This document shows positions 21,101 through 29,768 of a DNA stretch of 64,000 nucleotides, piece after piece. The position numbers and the translations under genes were made by a program. The DNA lies in the NCBI RefSeq assembly GCF_020054945.1, contig NZ_JAIHAU010000005.1, positions 1-64,000 on the forward strand, given 5' to 3'. This stretch comes from Mahella sp. (GTDB lineage Bacteria > Bacillota > Clostridia > Mahellales > Mahellaceae). Each line of letters begins with the position of its first letter. Positions within the stretch are counted from its first letter, which is position 1. The notes below the pieces were generated by a model, which was given only the letters and a program-made list of their open reading frames with translations, did not search any database and was not told where the DNA came from.

Positions 21101-21785
21101 GATAGCCGGCTAAGTCAACGGCCGCTCCGCCCTGCGTCGCGCTGACATTGACCGTCCATGTAATGCTCTGGTCGGCCAGGTTCGCCGTACCAGTTTTTGT
21201 AACAGCGTACTCAATCGGCAAAGCAGGGACGTTCACCTTATATTCTTTTTCCAGTATTGTTACAATATGATCCCCCGTGCTGCCATTGGCGCCGCTGCTG
21301 TCATATTCAAAATTAGCGCCGAATTCACACGTTACGGTATTGGATGTTCCATCGAAAACCGAATCATCGCCGTCAAACGTGACCGTGGCAGACACTATAT
21401 TTGTATCGGGGTCCGTCGTAAAAGCCGCATGGCCTACCACCAGCGTTCCCATTTTTAATTCAATCGTGTCTCCCGGAAGCAGTTTGAACGCGTCGCTCAG
21501 GTCGAATGTCACCGTGTCACCTTTTTGTACCGGGTTCGCAGGTGTTGGATCGTCGCCCTCAACCGGCACGCCAAAAGAGATATACACCCGGATCGGCTTG
21601 GTGCTCGTTATGGTGCCTCCCTCGGGGATGGTTGCTCCATCCTGCGTGATTGTCGCTGTGAAGTTCGTAAGCACCGAGGCGTCGATATCCGCGGCATACG
21701 CTCCAATAGACGGCAAAAACACGTTTATAATCATCATCAGCGTCATCGTCCAGGCCATTAATAGTTGTCTTTTCCTTTTTACCAT
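18159..21785 (-). CDS. Large secreted surface protein with isopeptide/Cna_B-SpaA-type and repeated ISKTV..KKFxF domains, truncated at a stop within a repeat
   Basis: Signal peptide MVKRKRQLLMAWTMTLMMIINVFLPSIGAYAA (likely start 21785, not 21884); ITKTDGAGAPLAGAEFTLYAMDGT...GEYLLQETAAPAGYTL; ends ...STGATGSM* mid-repeat. Confidence 0.8.
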   Translation of the reverse strand: MVKRKRQLLMAWTMTLMMIINVFLPSIGAYAADIDASVLTNFTATITQDGATIPEGGTITSTKPIRVYISFGVPVEGDDPTPANPVQKGDTVTFDLSDAFKLLPGDTIELKMGTLVVGHAAFTTDPDTNIVSATVTFDGDDSVFDGTSNTVTCEFGANFEYDSSGANGSTGDHIVTILEKEYKVNVPALPIEYAVTKTGTANLADQSITWTVNVSATQGGAAVDLAGYQFFDDLQNVGTYITSSFQVDGADASPDTADNALRYVFPSGSTSPKTITFKTKISDSAYYATSEQTVNNKAQLLNSESTVVDEGQFEVKFTPKWIEKTGASSDAGSTGDYDPTNRTITWTITANHMGATLNNVVITDALPTGLTLDTAKWQAWTGSNWGAETSITPDASGNYAIGDINSMILLTIVTNVPDDAYTTGTKTYTNSASIRWDGLSGPGLGTGGVGVTIGYNAISKSGVADTANQKIHWTVNVDTKGQSIPDLKVYDLLVYGNSINLGAVTGIPDDITATDLTPCYGQKYAGNFSGSGTTAVNVIPIMQGTTQVADLLEITGLSTTVLNTLSFDSQVVDPNIFAGNKTSTVRNTATLFSANAKLNVATGNVNYTNRMLLKGMLKREAMSDPASGVNSGLTSNALEGFDYQDKSVIFRLNVNADGINLTNATNAVGQALGTATLTDTLPNGWEFADIVSGSKYLIFEGTGQSNGTVLATDTTPDTVTDLTTGFIGGTATFTFTSLNKPYVILVKARPTSETAAQYFSVNQTKTERNNVTLNTENWTTGVSSYQDVTIVSQILAKDTTQPKAGELRWTVDYKPYDLAHTGARIEDTLPLGIDLRTDSSGALLLAGNITANEMTLNANGSYTVGNPITLELGTNVSYDNATRTLGFAIPDSTKAYRFSYITDITGEPGTVTNKVSLLGSDTEQEETSKPYIITASDGSASLQRNGWIRITKTDGAGAPLAGAEFTLYAMDGTTVIKKGVTGSDGTLRLKVIPDGEYLLQETAAPAGYTLESVTRDGADTAKKFNFTVTFDGASGTYNYTGNGVPAGTIKSGGTISLAHGQSITIVGLPKDATYTVVEADYSGDGYTTTSTDATGSIVADTTQTAYFTNTRTVGDLTISKTVGGNAADTRKKFDFTLTLDGSGASGTYSYTGNGVPDGMIRSGDTISLAHGQSITITGLPTGITYTVTEKDYSGDGYTKTSTGATGSM

Positions 21786-21849
21786 ATCTCGTACCTGCTT
21801 TCTAATTAAAATTGTCAATATAGGTTGAGGCCCTGCTCCCGTGTCCATC

Positions 21850-21969
21850 GCGCCAATTTTTGCCGCTGACACCCAGTGGCTCAACCTGCTCGCCGGAACG
21901 TCAAGCTCTCTTGGCGCCCGTCTTTCTTATCCTAAAGTTTATCTCATTCAAAGTTGATTTGTCAACTTT
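21850..21969 (-). promoter_or_regulatory. Candidate promoter/leader of the surface-protein gene
   Basis: Hairpin/operator AAAGTTGA-CAAA-TCAACTTT at 21950-21969 overlapping TTGACA; downstream complementary arms GCGCCAA/TTGGCGC (21911-21917 / 21850-21856). Confidence 0.35.
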
Positions 21970-22222
21970 TATTTTTTATGGACAAAGCTGAAGAGTGAAA
22001 ACTCATAGATAGTAATATTTGTTAATGGATATCATATCCGTAATCATAAATCTCCAGAAGACACGTTTTTTTGGTATTGCATTCATAATTGTCTGCAAAA
22101 ACCGCTACCGATAGACTTGACCATCGCTAAAAAAAAAGCATGGCAAACAGGCGCCATCATTGTTGCTCATGACAGCGCCATTACTATTAATACAACTGTA
22201 TTATCCGACCATTGAGCCTATA

Positions 22223-22462
22223 TTATGGGCTGGCCGTAACTTGGAATATATTCTCGGTCACCATTTTCCATCGGTTTGTTTTCTTTTCTGCCATTGCACG
22301 AATTCGAGATACATCGATCCTGCCGTTGTATAGAGCGGCTTTGAAACTTCGGATAAGCCCACGCCACCCCTTTTTCTTAGTGTAATCGACAATTAACCCG
22401 CTGTAGGCAACCAGGGTGTTGAAGAAATGGGCAAACTTCATAAGATAGTGGTAAGCCTTCAT
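22223..22462 (-). pseudogene. C-terminal fragment of the DDE transposase in a different frame (internal deletion/frameshift)
   Basis: Upstream frame reads ..HQAMKAYHYLMKFAHFFNTL..., which resembles the C-terminus of transposases of this type (WxAMKxYHYLM); overlaps the 350-aa ORF end. Confidence 0.6.
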
Positions 22463-23511
22463 CGCCTGGTGTGGTTGTTTCCGTATGTGTACTCAATGCC
22501 ATTCGCCCATCGGATTGATTGAACGCGCTCTCCCCACTGCACTTCCAGCAGGTTTGACAGTTCGGCCTTCATCAAGCCCTCTGCATCGTCCCAAACCGAT
22601 GACATATCGCCGTCCTTCAAACTTAACATATACCCCCAATGATATTTGTTGCATATGGAAATAACAGGACCGCCTGCATACAGCCCATCGGCAACAAGTG
22701 TCAGCCCTCCACTGCCAAAGATTCTGTGAAGTTTCCCCGCCATGCGGTAGAATGCCGCCGTTTCGCAATCTTGTTTCTTGTCCCCGTCGACCTCTCCGTC
22801 GTTCTCAATCACTTCCGTGTACACAGGCAGTACGGCTCCGTTTTTGAGAACAAGGACGGCATTGAGGTAACTTGTGTAGAATTGCTCTTTCTTTTGCTCA
22901 CCAACGTGGCGACAGAGAGCATGTTTATCCCATCTGTAATCACGGACAAAACTCTGCGATCCGTCAACAACCACCAAGAGCGGCCCGTCTGCGTACTTGT
23001 CCCGAAACCCGGGACTGTTGATATACTCCTTGAGCATCTTTGTATATGCATCCTGGATTTCTTCTGCATTGATATTCTCAAGCATATTGGCTACGGTATC
23101 CGCATGAGGCATGGTCTTCATTTCGGGGAAGACTGCCTGCAAGATCCCTATTGCACCCATCCCTGCGAGTACTTCGTTCGCTGCTCGTCGGGATTCTACA
23201 TGAAACGCAAACATTAATATCACGTGAAGCAGAAGAACAAGCAATGAGTGGTCTTGATTTCTGAGGCTTCGGGGGTCATTCACTTCGCTGAGCTTCCATA
23301 TCAAGCCGGGGAAGATTATACGATAGACGCGCGCCAGTTGACCCAGCATTTGCTGCTGCTCATCCGTCCCCTCGGAGGCGATTTTATTCGGCAGAGGGCG
23401 TTTTTGAGGCTTTCCTATGTAGCATGCCAACTTGACCTTGCCAGAGAGGATATCGTCAAAAAGCTCGATGTCGCGCTCTTTTTGTTTTTCGAGCCTGCGT
23501 TTGTTACTCAT
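22459..23511 (-). pseudogene. DDE transposase, N-terminal/catalytic part, likely truncated
   Basis: LLVVVDGSQSFVRDYRWDKHAL, LTLVADGLYAGGPVISICNKYHWGYMLSLKDGDMSSVWDD; stops abruptly at YTYGNNHTRR*. Confidence 0.72.
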
Positions 23512-24418
23512 CTGCGTTTACCATCCTACAAGGTTTCTCCCCTTTGAGTACAGCTCGAAAGTCCTTCCGCAGAGGATACATTAATATGGCTTTCCGCGAC
23601 AGCCCCTGTTCATGGTACCTGTCCATCCGCCCCCGTCCCTGGGTCTCGCCAAGGTAAACCCAGTTGGCTGCGCGATAACTGGTGCCGTGATAAAACGCAG
23701 TGTCTACAAAAGTCTCTAAAAGCACAGGAGCATAGCAGTATGCTTCCAGCCAATCCTCACATATCCTATGTGCAGCTGCCGAGAGTGCGCGACTTGATAG
23801 GTTCCTTATATGTACCCAGGGCAGCAGGAGGAAGCGTGAATTGTTCACCACCAGGTTCAGTCTGGCTTTTCGGTCTTCCACGCTCCACCCAATCCATTCG
23901 TCGCGTTTTTGCAGTGCCCATGCTGCTGAGGAAAACTGTAAGCACCCCAGATCTACTCCATCAGATGTTATGAAGTATTGTAATTGCGCCCCATATGCAT
24001 GTTTATAGCCAATTGTGTGATACTCGCTTATGTATTCGCGCCAGCGACGGCGTTTGTTCGCATCATCAGCCAGTTCCAACGTAATGGCCCCACATTCCGT
24101 TATATCTGCCGGATGTGTGCTGTTTGCAGTCCTCGGCGCTGATTCTGAGTTTCCACCTGATCTCTTAACCGCTTTGCTGATCGGCAGTTTAATCAACCCA
24201 TTTGCTTCTAATATGTTCAGATACGCAGCACACTGCGGTTTCTTCGGCTTCCCGGCAGGCGTAACCCAGCCGATCAGCTCACAAACCGTTGAGGCTATCT
24301 CCGTCCTGGAAAGTTTCGGATATGTCCTGGTCACCCATATTATTGTCTCAATATCTTCAGGACTGAATGTCCTGCCGGAAAACACCCTGATAGTATCATC
24401 CATAGACTTGGCTCTCAC
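23504..24418 (-). CDS. DUF4338 (DruA-like) protein, 304 aa
   Basis: Characteristic C-terminal block GTSYRAANWVYLGETQGRGRMDRYHEQGLSRKAILMYPLRKDFRAVLKGEKP, as in DUF4338/DruA proteins; 8-bp overlap with transposase start. Confidence 0.8.
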   Translation of the reverse strand: MRAKSMDDTIRVFSGRTFSPEDIETIIWVTRTYPKLSRTEIASTVCELIGWVTPAGKPKKPQCAAYLNILEANGLIKLPISKAVKRSGGNSESAPRTANSTHPADITECGAITLELADDANKRRRWREYISEYHTIGYKHAYGAQLQYFITSDGVDLGCLQFSSAAWALQKRDEWIGWSVEDRKARLNLVVNNSRFLLLPWVHIRNLSSRALSAAAHRICEDWLEAYCYAPVLLETFVDTAFYHGTSYRAANWVYLGETQGRGRMDRYHEQGLSRKAILMYPLRKDFRAVLKGEKPCRMVNADE

Positions 24419-24692
24419 CTACCCTTCCAAGTCTATAGTAACACAACCCTTTTGGGAAGTCCAGCTTTATTTTTCATCCCAAAAACTTTTTTTGCCCCCG
24501 CTAAGTGTTGATATTGCTCACTTTCAGTTTTCTCTCTTCATTCGTGTTTTATGGAGCTATTTGCGCTGTACCTATTTTTCGTTCAAAGTCAGACAGTGTA
24601 CTAGCCTTGTCGTTCGGTAAGATTTGCGGATTATACCCTGTTTCTGATATCGTGATATAATATTAAAAACAGAATGAACGAGGTGTTATAAA

Positions 24693-26114
24693 ATGTACAA
24701 TATATCAGATCTGGCCGGCAGGAGCATAGAATGCGACTGCGGGCACAGGCACGAGGTCCTTATAAAGCATATGGAAGTGGAAAGCGGCGCTATAAATCAC
24801 TTACCCGATGTATGCCGCAAGCTGTTTGCAAGCGGCAATGCGCTTTTGGTAGCTGATGATAATACATATAAAGTCGCAGGGGCAAGGGTATATGAGGCGT
24901 TAATAAATCATGGTTTTAATGCAGATATATGCATGTTAAAGCGGCCGAGTATCGGGTACGATGCTGATGAAACATCGGCAGCGCAGGCCGGCATCTCCTC
25001 TCCGTGGGAGCCGGCCGATGCCATAGCCACAGATGAGCGCTCCATAGTACGCATAATGGTGGCATTGAAGCCGGATACGGCTTTCTTATTGGCCGTAGGT
25101 TCCGGCACTATAAACGACCTGGTACGCTTTGTGAGCTCGCGCACCGGCATACCGTATATAAGCATACCGACTGCGCCGTCGGTAGACGGCTATGCTTCCA
25201 CTGTGGTGCCGCTGCTCATGGACGGTTTCAAGCGCACGGTACCCGGCACATATCCGACAGCCATAATAGCCGATACGGATGTGCTGTGCAACGCACCTTC
25301 TCCTATGATAGCGGCAGGCTTCGGCGATATGGTCGGCAAGCTGACCGCTCTTTCGGACTGGAAACTCGGGCATGTGCTAGACGATGAGTACCTGTGCCAG
25401 ACATCCTTTGATATGATGAGCTCCGCGGTGCAAAAGTGCTTATCCGATCCAGCCGGCATACGCCAACGCAAGCCCGACGCCATAAAGGCTCTGATGGAAG
25501 GCCTCATACTATCGGGCATAGCCATGATGCTGGTGGGCAATTCGCGGCCGGCTTCGGGCAGCGAACATCATATGGCGCACTACTGGGAGATGCTGTTTGC
25601 TCAAAAAGGTTTCCGGCAGGCATACCACGGCGCAAAGGTAGGCATAGCCACCCCTGTGATAGCCTCGGTCTACAAAAAACTGACGGACATGGACGAGACA
25701 CAGATAAAAGCCATGGCCGATGCATACACGCCGGTAAGCCCAAGCGTGCGGCGCCAACGCGTAGCCGACGCATTCGGCCAATTGGCTGATGAGGTCATAG
25801 CCGAGAGCTCAAGCGTATGGCTGTCAGAGGATGAGCAAAAGCAGCGTGCGCATTATATAGCCGAGAGGTGGACTGCTATAAGGGACGCCTTACGATCATC
25901 CGTACCGGATCCGCAAGAAATAAAACGCCTTTTGGCCGATGCCGGCGCAGCATATAGCGCCGGGCATATAAATGTCGATGCCGGCTTACTGCATCAAACG
26001 CTGCTCAATGCCATGTATATACGCACGCGTTATACGGTACTGCGACTGGCTGATGACATAGGCTGCTTGGAGAATTTGGCGGCTGAAGTAACAAAAGAGG
26101 CGTTCCTTGAATAG
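24693..26114 (+). CDS. araM: sn-glycerol-1-phosphate dehydrogenase (AraM/EgsA family)
   Basis: VGSGTINDLVRFVSSRTGIPYISIPTAPSVDGYASTVVPLLMDGFKRTVPGTYPTAIIADTDVL; typical of G1PDH. Confidence 0.9.
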   Translation: MYNISDLAGRSIECDCGHRHEVLIKHMEVESGAINHLPDVCRKLFASGNALLVADDNTYKVAGARVYEALINHGFNADICMLKRPSIGYDADETSAAQAGISSPWEPADAIATDERSIVRIMVALKPDTAFLLAVGSGTINDLVRFVSSRTGIPYISIPTAPSVDGYASTVVPLLMDGFKRTVPGTYPTAIIADTDVLCNAPSPMIAAGFGDMVGKLTALSDWKLGHVLDDEYLCQTSFDMMSSAVQKCLSDPAGIRQRKPDAIKALMEGLILSGIAMMLVGNSRPASGSEHHMAHYWEMLFAQKGFRQAYHGAKVGIATPVIASVYKKLTDMDETQIKAMADAYTPVSPSVRRQRVADAFGQLADEVIAESSSVWLSEDEQKQRAHYIAERWTAIRDALRSSVPDPQEIKRLLADAGAAYSAGHINVDAGLLHQTLLNAMYIRTRYTVLRLADDIGCLENLAAEVTKEAFLE

Positions 26115-26122
26115 GAACGCCT
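26098..26122 (+). terminator. Terminator hairpin overlapping the araM stop codon
   Basis: AGGCGTTCC-TTGAATA-GGAACGCCT followed by TTAAT; stop codon TAG lies in the loop. Confidence 0.7.
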
Positions 26123-26131
26123 TTAATATCC

Positions 26132-29100
26132 TCACTGTACTATAGAGAGTTTAATCTGCCCAAAGCATCCTTCGGGTACCAACACCTCGTCGGATGTAAA
26201 TTCATGGCCTATGGTACGGAATGACCGCGAATCGGTCCATGGGCGTTTGCCGCTCTTCTGATGCAATGGGCCCATCATATTCCTCGGACTGCCCATCATC
26301 TCTATGCCTATCTCGTTTACGCCGTCGTGAAGGAATTCAGTTATATCGGCGCTATTCGCGGCACGCCACGGTATATGTGCCGCGATATTGCCGTTTACCC
26401 ATACAGCCGCCGTGGTAGCTCTGTATTCGCCCAAATCGATATATACCCGTTGCCCGTCTTTTATGTGCAACTCTATGCTTTCCTTATACACCATGCCGCC
26501 CGGGTAATTCGGGTAACCCTGCGAGCACCAGTCGCCAAAATGCAGCCTGTCGGGTTCGGCTATAATGGCTTTGGTCAACGGATCCACACCGAAATTACTT
26601 ATGATATAGCAATCCTCAAGCTCCATGCGGTTCTCGTACCGGCAGCTTAATTCTATTTCATGACGGCCTGGCAGCAGCAACGGAAGCTCGATTTTATCGA
26701 AACTTTTATCCAGATACCAGCCGTGCGGCTCATTAGATATGAGCATATCGTCAAATGTGATGTCGAAGTCCTCAGCATTTTCCACCAGGAAATACACATG
26801 CCCTATCGGCCGCTCATTTACATCAAATGCAAAGCGCAGCTGCACATGAGCCCCATCATTCGGATGCGGCGTATAAATCCAACGCCAGCGCTGTTCCAGA
26901 CCGTTGACGGCTACAGAACGCATGCCCAAACGCTTGCGTATGGCCTCCTGGGCCTGCCATACCTGCATAAACGGCGACCAGTCCTCGCCGTCAAAGCGGT
27001 ACTGGCAATGATCCAATGTAAGCGCATTCGGATCGGTACGGGCAAAGTCGCATACCGGCCCTATATACCTCGCATCTATCTCTTTAACCGGCTCGTATGC
27101 TATATCGGCCGGTTGACGGCTCTCATCCACCACATACAGCATGGATGCCGCCGGACCGAATTCGGCGTCAAACACCATATAGCCATCTTTGACATCGGCG
27201 GCTACCGGTCTGATATCACCGGTCAATGCCTCCCATTGTTCTATATGCCCTATGCCCTTTAGCCAGATGCGCACTTTATGGGTATTATTGCGGTCGGTAT
27301 TTACTATAAAGAATATGTGATCGTTATCCGCACAGCGCTCCATATATATGAAGGCCTCGTCTTGTTGTCCGGCTTTATCGTCTATACTTATAGTGCGCGG
27401 TAATATGCCGTCCAATGCTCTTTCTATCCGGCACGGTTCATCATCGACGACTATTATATTCTCATGTGCAAATACCTCGGCCAGCCCTTGGTCGGGGCGG
27501 GCATCCACCATGGTGGGACATGGCTTTACAGCTACCACCTTGCCGCCCTTATCCATAAAAGCCTTCAATAAATCCGCTGTACTGCGCCTTATGGTAATCA
27601 TGGGCGGCAGAATAACAGCCTTGTATGCCGCTTTATTTACTATAAAGGAAGCGTCGTCTACGCGCCCATAATCCTCTATAACGGATTCATCTCCAAGATC
27701 AAAATCGCGGTGCATAGCCAAAATGCCATCGCATAGCTTTTGGAAAGAACGCCCCATCTCATCCACTTCGCTGTCATTCTCCCCAGTGAAGCAGCACCAT
27801 GCGCTTTCTATGGGGTGCACCACCAATATGTCGCGCTTGACTTGACCCGATGAGAGCATAAGCGACAAGCGCGCAAAATAGTCCTCGGTTACCTTGTTAT
27901 ATTTCCACCATGTATTATTGTAATTGTATGACCCAGGATAGTCGCGTTTGCGGCAGCCGCGCAGCGAATAAAGCGCCAGATGCTGACATCGCATATTGAC
28001 GCCCAGCGCATACTGCCAGTCGCCTACCCATTTCTGGCCTTCAAAAGTAAAGTCCCAGCCGGTGCAGCCGTAAAGCTCTGACACCACGCGGCTGCGGCCG
28101 AATTGATTGGCCATGCTGCTGCATTGTTTCACTGTCAGCGTTTCGCTTATGGACTCGGTCAATATATCTATGCCGGGCTGGTGTTCATATTGATAATGCG
28201 GCATGACGCTGCCGCCGCTCCTTATGCATTGCGCAAAGTCGTTTTCATAAAGGTAATGGCCGGTGAACCTCAAACCATGTTCATCGCACCATTGGCCAAT
28301 TTGCTTGGAGTATGCCTCTACGAACAATTCCGATACTGTACGCCAATAATCGTGTCTGACTTCTGTGGATTTATCACCGTCAAAGAATATGTACGGTAAG
28401 AATTGTAATATATCATAGCCGCGTTTCTGCTCAAAATATCGCGGGAATGCATCGGTCCACGGTATGCCTCTCATGCCAGGATTGTGACCGGAAAAAATGT
28501 TAGGCTCATCGGTAAATATGCCGGGTATCGTTTTGCCGAATTCCTGACCGAATCGTTCATAATACGGTTGATAAACCGACTCTATAAAAGTGCGCACGCT
28601 TTTAGGATTCAGATTATCAGCATAGGCATCGCCGTTGAACCAATCGCTCTTGGCGCATATCTCACGCCTGAAGCCTACAGCGCGTCTGTCGGGCGCTACA
28701 GTATCGCCCGAATTCAATTGAGCCAGCGATGCTATCTTTTTATCATCCATTTGTATATAGAAAGCTGATAAAACACCCTCGACTTTTTGGCCGGGCTCCA
28801 ATTCTACCATCGTGAGCAACTTGGCCCTTCCTTCATCGCCTATCTCAGCTGCCACCATGCTGCCGCCAAAGCCCGACGGCCAACGGTCCTCGTCGTACAG
28901 CCAAGCATTCATGCCCACCTCTTTGGCCGTATCTACCGCCGCCTTCACGCATTCCATCCACTCCTCACCCATAAAAGGCGTCTCCAGCCCCTCGCGCGAG
29001 TGCATGAAAAAGCCGCCCATGCCGGCCTGTTTCATGTTCCTGATCTGCCAGGCCACTTCCTCAGGGCTTAGCCTGTCATTCCATGCCCAGAACGGTGCGC

Positions 29101-29149
29101 TCCTATAGTCCTCTCCAGGATTGCCAAACTGCCGTCTTAATTCTTCCAT
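26132..29149 (-). CDS. GH106-like glycosyl hydrolase (alpha-L-rhamnosidase-like), 1005 aa
   Basis: APFWAWNDRLSPEEVAWQIRNMKQAGMGGFFMHSREGLETPFMGEEWMECVKAAVDTAKEVGMNAWLYDEDRWPSG; C-terminal jelly-roll region. Confidence 0.8.
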   Translation of the reverse strand: MEELRRQFGNPGEDYRSAPFWAWNDRLSPEEVAWQIRNMKQAGMGGFFMHSREGLETPFMGEEWMECVKAAVDTAKEVGMNAWLYDEDRWPSGFGGSMVAAEIGDEGRAKLLTMVELEPGQKVEGVLSAFYIQMDDKKIASLAQLNSGDTVAPDRRAVGFRREICAKSDWFNGDAYADNLNPKSVRTFIESVYQPYYERFGQEFGKTIPGIFTDEPNIFSGHNPGMRGIPWTDAFPRYFEQKRGYDILQFLPYIFFDGDKSTEVRHDYWRTVSELFVEAYSKQIGQWCDEHGLRFTGHYLYENDFAQCIRSGGSVMPHYQYEHQPGIDILTESISETLTVKQCSSMANQFGRSRVVSELYGCTGWDFTFEGQKWVGDWQYALGVNMRCQHLALYSLRGCRKRDYPGSYNYNNTWWKYNKVTEDYFARLSLMLSSGQVKRDILVVHPIESAWCCFTGENDSEVDEMGRSFQKLCDGILAMHRDFDLGDESVIEDYGRVDDASFIVNKAAYKAVILPPMITIRRSTADLLKAFMDKGGKVVAVKPCPTMVDARPDQGLAEVFAHENIIVVDDEPCRIERALDGILPRTISIDDKAGQQDEAFIYMERCADNDHIFFIVNTDRNNTHKVRIWLKGIGHIEQWEALTGDIRPVAADVKDGYMVFDAEFGPAASMLYVVDESRQPADIAYEPVKEIDARYIGPVCDFARTDPNALTLDHCQYRFDGEDWSPFMQVWQAQEAIRKRLGMRSVAVNGLEQRWRWIYTPHPNDGAHVQLRFAFDVNERPIGHVYFLVENAEDFDITFDDMLISNEPHGWYLDKSFDKIELPLLLPGRHEIELSCRYENRMELEDCYIISNFGVDPLTKAIIAEPDRLHFGDWCSQGYPNYPGGMVYKESIELHIKDGQRVYIDLGEYRATTAAVWVNGNIAAHIPWRAANSADITEFLHDGVNEIGIEMMGSPRNMMGPLHQKSGKRPWTDSRSFRTIGHEFTSDEVLVPEGCFGQIKLSIVQ

Positions 29150-29278
29150 AATGTTTTATACCCCCTATGTGCTTAAAAAGCAATCATTGCAAACATTATA
29201 CAACATAAGCGGAATAAAATCCACAGCTTTTTCGGCAATTTGCGGTTCGGAAATTGGTTAGCTCGGTAACGATTAGTC

Positions 29279-29572
29279 TCAAGGCAATATAAACTTCAAT
29301 ATCACCAAAAGTATAACGCCGGGTACGCCTAAAAAGCCAACTATGAGGGCAGTCAAGGGATTGATGGCCAGTGTAAAACCGAAATAGCCGCCTATCAGAT
29401 TAAGCAGCCACAATACAACACCGCCTATTATGCCATTGTATATGAGACGCCATACTATCTTGAGCGGCACCAGCAACAGCCAGCCCACCAAATAAAGCAG
29501 CACCAGCCCTCCTGCAAAAGCCAGTATAGTACTGAATGGTATATCTATGGCCAATAAATTAAACCACCACAC
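29279..29572 (-). CDS. BofA-family pro-sigma-K processing inhibitor-like protein
   Basis: INPLTALIVGFLGVPGVILLVILKFILP C-terminus; position downstream of recR/yaaL as in Firmicutes. Confidence 0.85.
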   Translation of the reverse strand: MWWFNLLAIDIPFSTILAFAGGLVLLYLVGWLLLVPLKIVWRLIYNGIIGGVVLWLLNLIGGYFGFTLAINPLTALIVGFLGVPGVILLVILKFILP

Positions 29573-29768
29573 AACAAGAGCCTCCTTACGATCGGCCTTC
29601 TTTCATTCAAATGTGCTATTATAGTCACAGCACTTTGATAATCGATAGGCAGTTGCAGCAAGTCTTGGTTTGCTGCGTAAAAGTTGATCCGGGATCCAAC
29701 GAATTTATTCGTGGGAGTATGCCACGATCGATATTCTATGTATATGTCGGACAGCCTGTATGCAGAAC

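Larger units (their letters stand above)
21983..24546 (-). mobile_element. Insertion element (~2564 bp) carrying a DUF4338/DruA-like gene and a DDE transposase; imperfect ~30-bp TIRs and 9-bp TSD
   Basis: TIRs TGAAGAGTGAAAACTCATAGATAGTAATAT (21989-22018) and reverse complement of 24511-24540 TGAAGAGAGAAAACTGAAAGTGAGCAATAT, 24/30 identical; TTTTATGGA at 21974-21982 and 24547-24555, each 6 nt outside the TIR core. Confidence 0.78.

Noticed and set aside
21277-21828. 183-aa plus-strand ORF and other plus-strand ORFs across 18-22 kb
   Set aside because: Antisense to the repeat-rich surface protein; repetitive composition explains the open frame.
23504-24418. Calling a full Druantia anti-phage system
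   Set aside because: Only the DUF4338 component is present, coupled to a transposase; no DruB-E homologues in the window.
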